From Bacillus sp. V3B (GTDB taxonomy: Bacteria; Bacillota; Bacilli; Bacillales; Cytobacillaceae): DNA of 64,000 nt. Below are positions 28,334 to 36,620 of the stretch, piece by piece. Below the pieces are notes generated by a model, which saw nothing but the letters and a program-made list of their open reading frames with translations, was not told where the DNA came from and ran no database searches. Made by a program: the position numbers and the translations under genes. Location of the stretch: the NCBI RefSeq assembly GCF_024494465.1, contig NZ_JAETXM010000010.1, positions 62,001 through 126,000 on the forward strand, read 5' to 3'. How positions within the stretch are numbered: position 1 is the stretch's first letter; each line of letters begins with the position of its first letter.

Positions 28334-28370
28334 TAGAAGCTGACTATAAAGGTCAGCTTCTAGATAAAAG
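28334..28370 (+). terminator. Hairpin after the Gln-rich gene
   Basis: TAGAAGCTGAC and its perfect complement at 28352-28362 enclose a seven-base loop. The following GATAAAAG is only weakly T-rich, so it may be an mRNA end stabiliser as much as a terminator. Confidence 0.55.
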
Positions 28371-28420
28371 AATTTAAAATGAGTAATTAGTTTGTAAAAA
28401 GGTCATTATAAGAATGTCGT

Positions 28421-28492
28421 TGGGCTATAGCCAAGCGGTAAGGCAACGGACTTTGACTCTGTCATGCGTAGGTTCGAATCCTGCTAGCCCAG
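28421..28492 (+). tRNA. tRNA-Gln (anticodon TTG)
   Basis: The sequence folds as a cloverleaf: acceptor TGGGCTA with TAGCCCA, D-arm GCC...GGC, anticodon loop CTTTGAC with TTG, and T-arm GTAGG-TTCGAAT-CCTGC. The discriminator base is G. No CCA is encoded. It stands alone, not in a tRNA cluster; the neighbouring mobile DNA suggests it may have been an integration target. Confidence 0.93.
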
Positions 28493-28704
28493 TCATTTAT
28501 TTTTAAACATAGTTTATGGTGTTACCTCGTAATATCATCTTACTGCAATATAAAAAGCCAACAAAATGCTGACTTTGTTCTCTCATCAGTATTCAACATA
28601 TGCATACTTGTTGAAGTAATGTGTTGAACCTACGTAAAGTTCACTCTTTTCCTTCTTCAAGTATCCTGCCTCTTATATATCGTATCTGGTATGTCAACAC
28701 TAAA

Positions 28705-29539
28705 CTAGACAACTTTTTTAAGGTGTTCAAGTTTGTAATCAATCGGACTTACATAACCAAGTGTCCCATGAATTTGTATGTGATTAAACCAATGGACATA
28801 GTCCTGTAATTCCCTTGTTCATTCTTCTAAACGATTAAAATGTTGACCTTTCACAAACTCTGTTTTGATGATTTTCAACGTTGCTTCAGCTACGGCATTG
28901 TCATACGGACAGCCCTTCATGCTTAAAGATCGTTGAATATGAAATGTCTTTAAAGCATCGTCCATCAGCTTATTTTTAAACTCATTTCCACGATCCGTAT
29001 GAAAAAGCTGGATTTTACGGAGATCGACCTTGATGGAGGCGAATGCACGATAGACGAGTAATGCATCTTTGTTTGATCCTGTACTGAAGCCTACGATTTC
29101 TCGATTAAAGAGATCGACAAATACACCTACGTAATGCCATTTTTTATTGACTCTTACGTAGGTCAAATCGCTTACGACCACTGTCATTTCTTCTTCCTGA
29201 TCGAACGCGCGGTTCAGTTCATTTTTCTGTTCGGATTCATTACATGAGTTTGGTATGAGGCTTAAATTGAGCTACAGTATACGATGAGATAAGGCCCTGC
29301 TCTTGCATAATACGGCCAATTCTTCGTCTAGAAACGATGAGACCACGTTTCTTTAGTTCTACTTTAATTTTACGTGTTCCATAATTCTGACGGCTCGTAT
29401 GGAAAATATCGATTATATCCGAAGTAATATCATCCTCTGTTGATCTTTCTTTCGCCTCATGATAATAGGTGCTTCTAGGGATTTGCAGGACCTTACACAT
29501 GGCTGATATCGAGTATTTATGTTGATTATTCTTGATCAC
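28705..29539 (-). pseudogene. IS3-family transposase orfB, broken
   Basis: The N-terminal helix-turn-helix-like part (SISAMCKVLQIPRSTYYHE) and the HTH_21 region (RQNYGTRKIKVEL) are followed by a frameshift near 29250, after KPHTK. The DDE core resumes in another frame: VVVSDLTYVRV (first Asp), LFHTDRGNEF (second Asp), and NAVAEATLKIIKTEF (Glu). A TGA at 28816-28818 then cuts off the last 37 codons, which remain readable (YVHWFNHIQIHGTLGY) to 28705. Confidence 0.85.
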
Positions 29540-29541
29540 AT

Positions 29542-29826
29542 TTACTTTCGTCCTAGTATCAGCGCGGCTTGCTTTAAAATGTTATTTTCCATTTCGAGTT
29601 GCTTATTTCACTTTCGGAGTTCCATCAGTTCCTTTTGTTCATCGGTTACATTGTCTTTTTCCTTAAAAGAACCTGAGTTCTGACTCTGACCCACCCACTT
29701 ATCCAAAGACGAAGGAGTCAGGTCATACTCACGAATAATCTCTTTTCTTGGTTTCCCATTTTGGTACAGCTGCACGATTTGTTGTTTGAATTCTTCCGTA
29801 AATGTTCGGCGTTCTCTTTTGGCCAT
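29542..29826 (-). pseudogene. IS3-family orfA, premature stop
   Basis: MAKRERRTFTEEFKQQIVQL and the helix-turn-helix with DLTPSSLDKWV are intact. An in-frame TGA after ELRK (29608) interrupts the frame, which reads on as NKQLEMENNILKQAALILG, the leucine-zipper end of orfA, to TAA at 29542. Confidence 0.8.
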
Positions 29827-29962
29827 GTAGATTCTCCTCAAATGTAGTATCTGTAGTCTACTTGACCTTAAAAATTCCGTCCAACTAAGTGTAGCCTATC
29901 CATTTCATCAATTTATTGAAGTGTAAAGCAGGTGGTATCTAAAGCACCTGCTTAGTTCATTA

Positions 29963-30185
29963 TTACCCTTGAGTGTCTTCGTTCCTTTTATATTCTAAAA
30001 TATCTCCAGGCTGACATTCTAAAGCTTTACAAATTGGCTCTAAAGTTGATAATCGAATTGCTTTCGCTTTCCCATTTTTCAATATAGAGAGATTCGCCAT
30101 CGTGATCCCAACCTTCTCTGAGAGTTCCGTTACGCTCATCTTCCTTTTAGCCAGGCATCACATCAATATTGATTATAATCGCCAT
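29963..30185 (-). pseudogene. YozG-like XRE regulator, frameshifted near its start
   Basis: The normal product would begin MAIIINIDVM and continue with an XRE helix-turn-helix. An extra base in GATGCCTGGCTAAAAGG creates a stop after 12 codons. The helix-turn-helix frame is open from ATG 30139: MSVTELSEKVGITMANLSIL, then LEPICKALECQPGDILEY, 58 residues, so a shortened regulator could still be made. It lies directly downstream of the YoaS-like gene, as in the B. subtilis yoaS-yozG pair. Confidence 0.7.
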
Positions 30186-30195
30186 GTTATTCACC

Positions 30196-30678
30196 TCAGA
30201 CCGTTAAATCATTTTCTGATTTTATATTAATAGCTTCTTGTAAAAGCCTTTGGAGAACAGCAGCAAAGACTGCAATCACCATCGGGGCAAAAACAAGCAT
30301 CATCCCGATTATTACGACACCTGGGGCGTCGTCTAGCTCCGCAAAGATATAGAAAAGTGGCAAGCCGACTACATACAAACCGCTGATTGTGATTGCACAG
30401 TTTTTTATTTTCTTTAAAGCTCTTACAGACAATTCCGAGAACGCTTTGTTCTTGTCGATATATCTTAAAAGTTTAAATGCCTGATACAACGCAACGTAAA
30501 ATGGTATCGCCGATACATATATAATTGTTAAAATGCCAAGTATCACATAATCCCACCCTGAAATGCCTTCTGCTACATTCTTAGCTATCATAGGTACCAT
30601 AAATATGCATAAAGCAAGAACTGGAGCTCCAATAACCAAAACAGCTAACTTTAAAAACAACGTTGAACCTCGTTTCAT
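30196..30678 (-). CDS. DUF2975 membrane protein, YoaS-like
   Basis: 160 residues from ATG 30678, with AGAGGTG upstream. Four membrane helices: near residues 10-30, 45-65, 95-115 and 125-150. LLRYIDKNKAFSELSVRALKKIK between helices 2 and 3 is the conserved DUF2975 block. The gene is paired with the XRE-type yozG-like gene, with the two starts and stops close together. The family's function is not known; pairs of this kind are usually autoregulated. Confidence 0.85.
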   Translation of the reverse strand: MKRGSTLFLKLAVLVIGAPVLALCIFMVPMIAKNVAEGISGWDYVILGILTIIYVSAIPFYVALYQAFKLLRYIDKNKAFSELSVRALKKIKNCAITISGLYVVGLPLFYIFAELDDAPGVVIIGMMLVFAPMVIAVFAAVLQRLLQEAINIKSENDLTV

Positions 30679-30797
30679 AAAAAGCACCTCTCTTATTTAT
30701 TTTCGATTTGATATTAACACTCATTTTATTGTTTTACAATATATTTTTATCTATTTGCATCCTTTTTTTATTGTTATATACTTCGGATTTTAGACAA

Positions 30798-30836
30798 AGA
30801 TAAAAAGCATTCCTTATTACAAAGAAATGCTTTAAC
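30798..30836. terminator. Terminator downstream of the split small gene
   Basis: AAAGCATTCC...AAATGCTTT forms a stem; on the minus strand it is followed by TTTTTATC. It lies just past the TAA at 30838. Confidence 0.65.
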
Positions 30837-30837
30837 T

Positions 30838-31547
30838 TTAAACTATTCGATTGATAACTTGTTCAACTTCCTGTTGCGTTAATACGTTATTAATTCAAAA
30901 AGTTCCTTAGTAATATGGCTCCCCAGTTGTTCGGATCTGCAGCTCGCACTGTGGAAATCCCCACGTTCCTACCCGATCGGTGCGATGAACGCTTGGAAAA
31001 TAATCGTTTCATTTCGCTAGACTTGGGGCTGTTCCTCCACTCCCATTACAGGAGGTTCATCAGTCGTACCCCTATACCCTCACAAGGATAAATGCACTTC
31101 GACAATTGTCTTATAGCACCCGTTTCAGGTGACAGCCCTTGTTTCAACGTTCCTTGCTTTCCTTGTTCCTACTATCTTAAGCCTTCCATTAATGTCGTTA
31201 GGTGGTTTCTCTAAGCCTGTAAGTTTTTCAGTACCTTTGTCTACTTCACGAATTTCATAACGGGCATTCTTACTCTTCGATAACTTACCTAGTGTATAAA
31301 CTAGTAATGGTTTTCACACATTATAACGTTTTAGACCCTTACATTCGAAACTTTGTCAGACCCAATGGTCATTCTCACCATAGACAAATTATAGCCATCC
31401 GACCTATCCCTAACCATGTCATCGAATTAATGATGATTTAGGTTAGATTCAGCCGGCTTCACCTAGCGTCATACCTCTTATTTCTGTCAAATAAGACGCA
31501 TGTAGGAGTATCAATGTATCTGTTTCGGAAAAACCTGGTTCCATCAT
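30838..31547 (-). pseudogene. Small gene interrupted by a group II intron-like insertion
   Basis: Upstream part: GGAGGATAGGA then ATG 31547, encoding MMEPGFSETDTLILLHASYL before it enters structured non-coding sequence. Downstream part: NNVLTQQEVEQVINRIV and TAA at 30838-30840, followed by a terminator. The two ends look like the first and last codons of one small gene split by about 600 bases. I do not recognise the protein. Confidence 0.45.
30892..31500 (-). mobile_element. Group II intron-like remnant without a reverse transcriptase
   Basis: On the minus strand the segment begins TGCGTC with a short hairpin closing at GACGC, then GGTGAAGCCGGCTGAATCTA and many small stem-loops, and later GAGGGTATAGGGGTACGAC and GGAACAGCCCCAAGTC. 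These phrases resemble domain I-III of bacterial group II introns. There is no reverse-transcriptase frame and I find no domain V hairpin, so only the 5' part seems to remain. Boundaries are approximate and the call rests on recognition of phrases, not on a computed fold. Confidence 0.4.
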
Positions 31548-31734
31548 TCCTATCCTCCGTTGTAAAGTTGAAGTTAATCTAGTAAATTACCTTCATCTGC
31601 AGAAAATAACCTTTTTTTTACAATTTTCGTTTATCTCACCATTGCGTGGATAATTTCTCCTAATTTAGAAATATTAAAGGAAAATAATAGAGACTAATCC
31701 ATTAACCTAAAAAGAATGATTGAAATGAGGGAAA

Positions 31735-33822
31735 ATGATGAATTTGAAACGAAGAAAGGCTCTCACTTATTTAATTACAATGGTTTTATCTTTTCTTTTT
31801 ATCATACCTTCAGTGGATGCCCAAAATAGTAACCCACAGGTCGTAGCGCGGGTAAAAGAAACACTTACTATCAATGGAAAATTGTTTAAAGATTTGAATG
31901 AGAACGGTAAACTTGATGATTATGAAAACTGGGAATTACCTATAGACAAACGGGTGTCTGATCTTGTCTCTAAAATGACACTTGAAGAAAAAGCTGGCTT
32001 GATGATGATTCCTGAATATCGTGACATTGAAGACGAGAAAATGGAACAGCCGAATAATCTCGTTGAGCAAAATACACGTTATTATGTCTATCGGAAAACT
32101 CCTACTGCAGATGTTATTGCAAAAGATAATAACCAGCTGCAGGAAATTGCCGAAGGTACAAGACTAGGTATTCCAGCTGTCTTAATTTCTAATCCTCGAA
32201 ACCATTTTACTACTATTACAGAATTAGAAAAGGTGGAAGAAGCCAGTCAATATTATGTCAAATCTTCAGAAGAGCCAGGTTATTTTTCCATATGGCCAAA
32301 TCATTTAGGGCTTGCAGCAACTCAAGATATCGACTTAATTAAAGATTACGCCCAAATTGCACGGAAAGAATGGGCGTCTTCAGGGTTGCGTAAAATGTAT
32401 GGCTATACGGCAGATGTTGCCACTGATCCATTATGGACAAGAATTTTAGAAACATTCGGAGAAGATCCAAAGCTCGTTTCAGACATCAATTATACATTAA
32501 TCAAAGGATTTCAAGGTGAGGAGCTTGGCCGGGATAGTGTTTCGCTGTCTACCAAGCATTTTCCAGGCGGTGGTGCACGTAATGATGGAAGGGATCCCCA
32601 TTTTGAAGAAGGTAAATTCAATATTTATCCAACAAAAGGGAGTTTATTAAAATATCACATCCCTCCATTTAAAGCTGCAATCGAAGCTGGAACAACGTCT
32701 ATCATGCCTTATTATGCGTATCCAAGTAATAAGAGTGCAGATCAAGGTTTGCCTCCTATTAATGTAAATCAGCAATTTGAAGAAGTAGGTTTTACATTTA
32801 ATAAAGCATTTATTACAGACCTATTACGTCATGAGCTTGGTTTTAGAGGTTATGTTAACACGGATACCGGGGCAGTACTTGATCGTGCATGGGGTGTCGA
32901 ACATTTATCAACGGAAGAAAGATTTGCTAAAGCATTAGAGGCTGGAACGAATATTTTTGCAGGGGCCAAAGATCCAAAACCGATTATCAATGCTGTTAAG
33001 CAAGGGTTGATATCAGTAGAACCAATCAACCAATCGGTGACATTGTTACTAACAGAAATGATGAATTTAGGTCTTTTTGAAAATCCGTATGTTGATCCAA
33101 ATCATGCACTCGAAGTGGTAAATGATCCAGAATCACGGAAAAAAGCGGACCTCGCCCATCGAAAGTCTGTCGTTTTATTATGTAATGATGCGCAGCTTTT
33201 ACCTTTAGATGATGAAAAGATAAAAGATATGAAACTTTATGCAGCGATATTCCCAGGAGGGAAAGACGATATTGATACGGAAGATTTTAGAAAAGCCATT
33301 CAAAATTATGACCCGAATATCATTTTGACGAATCGTCTTGAAGAAGCCACGTATGCAATTGTTTGGATACAGCCAATACAGGACCTTTTTACAAAAGAAC
33401 CACAGATTACAATCGGGCCAGAAACATCCGTTCCTAATGTGGATCGAATTGTTGAAATTCAAAAAACAGTTCCAACCATTACTTTGATCAGATTTCGTAG
33501 TCCATGGCTGATTAATGAAATTGAACCAAATGCGGCAGCCGTGATTGGAACATTTGGTGTAAAAACCGATGCGATCCTAGATGTTATCCGAGGTAAATTC
33601 AATCCGACAGGAAAACTTCCATTTACAATTCCAACAAACCAGGAAGCAGTGACAAATGAAAAAGGGGACGTACCAGGCTTTGATGAATCCCCTTCCTATG
33701 TATATCAAGCAAAATCCGGTGACAAATATGGTTACGGATTTGGACTATCTTATAATGCAGAGAGCAAGAAATCAAAGTCCAGCGGTATCGGTGAATTCTT
33801 AAGAAATATCTTTGGGAATTAA
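31735..33822 (+). CDS. Secreted glycoside hydrolase family 3 protein
   Basis: Exported beta-glycosidase of family GH3, 695 residues. A signal peptide (KRRKALTYLITMVLSFLFIIP, cleaved near VDAQN) is followed by a short linker with DLNENGKLDDYENW, which looks like a calcium-binding dockerin-type loop. The GH3 N-domain has SDLVSKMTLEEKAGLM, KHFPGGGA (the conserved Lys-His pair) and RGYVNTDTGAV, where the Asp is the probable nucleophile. The C-domain begins near AHRKSVVLL. The catalytic domain differs from housekeeping NagZ and has a large loop insert. A decayed paralogue lies at 35544-35919. Sugar specificity unknown. Confidence 0.88.
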   Translation: MMNLKRRKALTYLITMVLSFLFIIPSVDAQNSNPQVVARVKETLTINGKLFKDLNENGKLDDYENWELPIDKRVSDLVSKMTLEEKAGLMMIPEYRDIEDEKMEQPNNLVEQNTRYYVYRKTPTADVIAKDNNQLQEIAEGTRLGIPAVLISNPRNHFTTITELEKVEEASQYYVKSSEEPGYFSIWPNHLGLAATQDIDLIKDYAQIARKEWASSGLRKMYGYTADVATDPLWTRILETFGEDPKLVSDINYTLIKGFQGEELGRDSVSLSTKHFPGGGARNDGRDPHFEEGKFNIYPTKGSLLKYHIPPFKAAIEAGTTSIMPYYAYPSNKSADQGLPPINVNQQFEEVGFTFNKAFITDLLRHELGFRGYVNTDTGAVLDRAWGVEHLSTEERFAKALEAGTNIFAGAKDPKPIINAVKQGLISVEPINQSVTLLLTEMMNLGLFENPYVDPNHALEVVNDPESRKKADLAHRKSVVLLCNDAQLLPLDDEKIKDMKLYAAIFPGGKDDIDTEDFRKAIQNYDPNIILTNRLEEATYAIVWIQPIQDLFTKEPQITIGPETSVPNVDRIVEIQKTVPTITLIRFRSPWLINEIEPNAAAVIGTFGVKTDAILDVIRGKFNPTGKLPFTIPTNQEAVTNEKGDVPGFDESPSYVYQAKSGDKYGYGFGLSYNAESKKSKSSGIGEFLRNIFGN

Positions 33823-33987
33823 AATGGGAGGAAAGACTGAGGGACAGAATACAGGGACAGGACTGTCCCAAAAGTTAATAATAAGATGACTTTTGAGGAT
33901 AGCCTCTAACCCATCGATACCTAAGCCTAAATGAAAAAAAAGATGTAATTCTTATTTAGGAATCTGCACCCGTTGAATAAGACCTTT

Positions 33988-34164
33988 TCAAAAATGTATA
34001 TTTATCTCCTTATTTAGTGCCTTATCTAAATATTTTTCGAAATTATTGGCAATCAATTCTATTTCATTTGTATCAATATGAAGCCTTATAATTTCTGTAT
34101 TAAGTGAATTAAAACCTACTGGATTACCTGCGCCATCTACTCCGATGACGACGGACCCATTTGT
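33988..34164 (-). pseudogene. Gene remnant, C-terminal part of an unknown (possibly SUKH-like) protein
   Basis: An open stretch without a start codon reads TNGSVVIGVDGAGNPVGFNS and ends KALNKEINIHF at TGA 33988. The order VIG-DG-G...GF...NNF is reminiscent of the end of SMI1/KNR4 (SUKH) immunity proteins, but weakly. A TAG lies just upstream in frame. The rest of 33823-34251 holds no gene. Confidence 0.3.
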
Positions 34165-34251
34165 CTAATTCAGGACCATACTGATAAACACAACGATTAT
34201 GCGTTGGGTTCATCAATTTGTCTTGGTATTTGCACCAGAACCGAAAATATC

Positions 34252-34289
34252 AAAAGGAGTTCAGAATGAAACCATTCCGAACCCCTTTT
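34252..34289. terminator. Terminator near the phasin-like gene
   Basis: AAAAGGAGTTCAGAATG pairs with CATTCCGAACCCCTTTT with two mismatches. It can serve the minus-strand gene ending at 34322. Confidence 0.7.
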
Positions 34290-34321
34290 GTCGACAATCT
34301 GAAACAGCGGAAAAACGCTGT

Positions 34322-34948
34322 TTATTTAAATAAACTTAAAGCTATTTTCATATTCTCTTCATATAATTTAAAATACGTTTGTTGAGTGGACTTAATTTGA
34401 TTTTTAAATTCTTCACGAATTTTTTGTTGCTGTTCAAAGCTATTTTGAACGGATTGTTTGAATTGATCTTGGGACTGACTAAATAAACTAAGACTTTCTC
34501 TATATGGTTTTAACGTTAATTCTTGTAGACGATTACTCACTACCTCAACCTGTGAACTAAATTGATCAAATACGTTACTTGCAGATTGACCAAATACTGA
34601 TTGAAGATTTAATTTTGTAGATTCACGAAAATCTTCGAATAATTTTTTCTGTTCCTCTTCAATTCGAGAATCATCATTATTAAATTTTCCCCATAATTCC
34701 TTTTGATTTTCTAAAGCTTGAAGAAATAGGTCTTCTAATTCTTTTTGAGTTGTACAAACTCTGTCTAAACCTTCTGCCCAAGTATTTAGTAGGGACTCAC
34801 TTAGATTTGCTACTTCTGGACTTTTTGCTACTCCTGAACTTTTTGCTACTTCTGAACTTTTTGCTACTTCTGAACTTTTTGCTACTTCTGAACTTTTTAC
34901 CACTCCTGGATTTTTTGCTACTTCTGGACTTTTTGTACTTTGTGCCAT
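34322..34948 (-). CDS. Phasin-like helical protein with N-terminal hexapeptide repeats
   Basis: 208 residues. The first 45 are a tandem repeat of the unit S-S-E-V-A-K (variants SPEVAK, NPGVVK, SSGVAK), encoded by an 18-bp DNA repeat. The rest is a long amphipathic helical rod, rich in Gln, Phe and Leu: SLLNTWAEGLDRVCTTQKEL, then SNRLQELTLKPYRES and QQQKIREEFKNQIKSTQQ. The pattern resembles polyhydroxyalkanoate granule proteins of Bacillus (PhaP/PhaQ type), but no pha synthesis gene is nearby. A strong ribosome site (AGGAGG) precedes the ATG. Confidence 0.65.
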   Translation of the reverse strand: MAQSTKSPEVAKNPGVVKSSEVAKSSEVAKSSEVAKSSGVAKSPEVANLSESLLNTWAEGLDRVCTTQKELEDLFLQALENQKELWGKFNNDDSRIEEEQKKLFEDFRESTKLNLQSVFGQSASNVFDQFSSQVEVVSNRLQELTLKPYRESLSLFSQSQDQFKQSVQNSFEQQQKIREEFKNQIKSTQQTYFKLYEENMKIALSLFK

Positions 34949-35408
34949 TAAAAAAACCTCCTAAAGAATATTATGATAATTACTGGTAAAACTGCAGATT
35001 CACTTTTTGTGTGATTCAGCAAACTATTGCTTATTTTCTTCATATTCCTGTTGTAAAGTCGTCTTAGGTGGTAAAAACATATCCATGTATACGGTAACCA
35101 GCTTCTGTACTCACGGAGACTTAAAACGAGGACAGGCACTTTGGCATGGAAGTCATTACTTTATCCTCTTTTGATGGTTGTTTTCTTATCAGACACTATA
35201 TTGCCTGTTGTCATTATGTACCTCTCCATCATTCAAGTCTATATGTGTAATTTACACCTAAATGAAAGATCTGTAAAGCTATTTATCAAAATTTTAACAA
35301 TAATTTTTTTATTTAGTTAAATTAACTACCATTCGACAATATTCTCTAGAGGTTTAATATTTTAAAAATTACGAGAGAGTACATCCCTCGTTTAGAAAGA
35401 CGTGAAAT
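34949..35408. other. Intergenic stretch, no gene seen
   Basis: No gene supported on either strand. The promoter of the phasin-like gene should lie at its left end. Confidence 0.4.
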
Positions 35409-35494
35409 GAAAGTTCCAATAGAGTTACTCTATTGGAACTTTCTCAACAGTCTGGAAAGAGTAAACCTCAAATTATTGGGTTTACTCTTTCTTA
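35409..35494. terminator. Two adjacent strong hairpins
   Basis: GAAAGTTCCAATAGAG with its perfect complement (35409-35443) and, 14 bases on, AAAGAGTAAACC with GGGTTTACTCTTT (35457-35494) form two stems. The second has a T-rich flank on the right and an A-run on the other side. They follow the decayed GH3 copy on the minus strand. Confidence 0.7.
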
Positions 35495-35543
35495 TTGCAC
35501 TAAAATAAACCGTTACTTTCTTTAATGCTTTAATCAATTTCTC

Positions 35544-35919
35544 TTAAGCCCCAAAATGAACTTGGACAGCTCTAGATAGCTCAGACAAAAACATAAGCTG
35601 ATTATTATAGGTTGCCATAACAGCTGCACTCGGAGTTTCACGGAAAATGAAATAACGTGTATTTTGATCAATAAATTTATTCGGCAATACTAATTTGCCT
35701 TCTTTAAATTCTGGAAATTCAGGAATAAGCATCAAGTTTTCCATTACCATTTAGATCTCTGAACTCTTTTCCATTTATCTTTAGGTGTTCTTTAACTCGT
35801 GATTCGATTTCAGCGCTAGCCGTTCCTCTCTTTACCGCACTTGCCTGTGGTACCATGAGTAGAACTGATAGCAAAACAGCTAGCAAAAATGTCATGGACT
35901 TCCTTAATTTTGAATTCAT
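35544..35919 (-). pseudogene. Truncated, frameshifted GH3 paralogue
   Basis: From ATG 35919 the first part gives a signal peptide (KSMTFLLAVLLSVLLMVP, then QASA) and EHLKINGKEFRDLNGNGKLD, matching the start of the GH3 gene at 31735. The frame then breaks near 35740; the following frame has LMLIPEFPEF, NKFIDQNTRYFIFRETPSAA and ATYNNQL, matching residues 75-135 of that gene. About 30 residues (the MTLEEK region) are missing between, and the rest of the enzyme is gone. Confidence 0.8.
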
Positions 35920-36031
35920 TTTTTCTTCCATCTCCAAATTTCTTTAATTGATTTTTGAATAAACCTAAGATTTCACCTTTCTCCTTTACTATCTCTTTTT
36001 TGTAAAATTTTTTAACAAGAATAAAAAAATG

Positions 36032-36091
36032 ATAATCCTCCCAGGCTAGAATAAATATATCGATATATTTATTCTAGCCTGGGAGGATTAT
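36032..36091. repeat. Perfect 60-bp palindrome (30-bp arms)
   Basis: The arms read ATAATCCTCCCAGGCTAGAA then TAAATATATC, and the exact complement follows without a gap. It lies six bases after the small minus-strand gene. On that strand it is followed by CATTTTTTTATTC, so it could act as a terminator, but a stem this long and perfect is unusual. Confidence 0.8.
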
Positions 36092-36096
36092 TAAAT

Positions 36097-36336
36097 TTAA
36101 CATTGGTTATTTTCTTCATTTGCTAGTTCATAGTTGAATTTCTGGATGGTTGCTCGGATTACTGGATCATCGAATTCTTCTTGTTCAGATGAACATATAG
36201 TATTTGATTCGTCCGTAGTATTAGTCCTATAATCTGGAACATTGTCCGCGTACTCGCTGTGATATTCTGAACCTTGTCGATTAGTAATTAATTCACCTTT
36301 TTGTTTCTCACTTTTGTTAGTTTGTTGCTGTGGCAA
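36097..36336 (-). CDS. Small hydrophilic hypothetical protein (79 aa)
   Basis: TTG 36336 follows GGAGGTGAAAGTA, an excellent ribosome site. The product is very polar (MPQQQTNKSEKQKGELITNR, then EYHSEYADNVPDYRTN) and probably disordered, with one more ordered stretch (DPVIRATIQKFNYELANEE). No Cys pair, signal peptide or membrane segment. Spore-associated small proteins look like this, but no family is certain. Confidence 0.6.
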   Translation of the reverse strand: MPQQQTNKSEKQKGELITNRQGSEYHSEYADNVPDYRTNTTDESNTICSSEQEEFDDPVIRATIQKFNYELANEENNQC

Positions 36337-36497
36337 ATACTTTCACCTCCTAAACTCATATTAGGATGCGTAATTATTTATGAAATTATTCAAGAGTTGG
36401 AAAGAAGTTACTTTTTTAATCGAAAAACTATAATTTTTCAAAAATAACTATATATAAATCTAAAAAACTGGCAAAGCTAATCATGCATTCTCCATTG

Positions 36498-36537
36498 AAG
36501 GAGCACCTGCTTTTACCTAAGTAAATGCTCCTTTTTT
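36498..36537 (+). terminator. Orphan plus-strand terminator
   Basis: AAGGAGCA and TGCTCCTT, with an inner TTTAC/GTAAA pair, are followed by TTTTTT. No plus-strand gene lies upstream, so either an old gene was lost or a short RNA is made between 36340 and 36500. Confidence 0.55.
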
Positions 36538-36577
36538 GACAAGTTTCTTCTAAATATATAAATGATTTAGTAAAGAC

Positions 36578-36610
36578 AAAAAAGCACCCCTACTAAGAGA
36601 GGTACTTTTA
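36578..36610 (-). terminator. Terminator of the HMGL-like aldolase gene
   Basis: AAAAGCACCCCT pairs with AGAGGTACTTTT with mismatches; the T-run lies on the minus strand, 10 bases after the stop codon. Confidence 0.6.
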
Positions 36611-36620
36611 GTCATTGAAC

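Larger units (their letters stand above)
28697..29892 (-). mobile_element. Decayed IS3-family insertion sequence
   Basis: The ends are related inverted repeats: ACACTAAACTAGACAACTTT on the left, and reversed from the right ACACTTAGTTGGACGGAATT, both running into TTTTTAAGGT. Inside are orfA and orfB on the minus strand in the usual overlapping order, both broken. The exact ends are uncertain by a few bases. Confidence 0.75.

Noticed and set aside
28421-29892. Integrated phage or ICE at tRNA-Gln
   Set aside because: No integrase and no second copy of the tRNA end are visible; the neighbour is a decayed IS3 element.
34948-35139. Small minus-strand frame upstream of the phasin-like gene
   Set aside because: No ribosome site and no protein-like pattern; it overlaps the promoter region.
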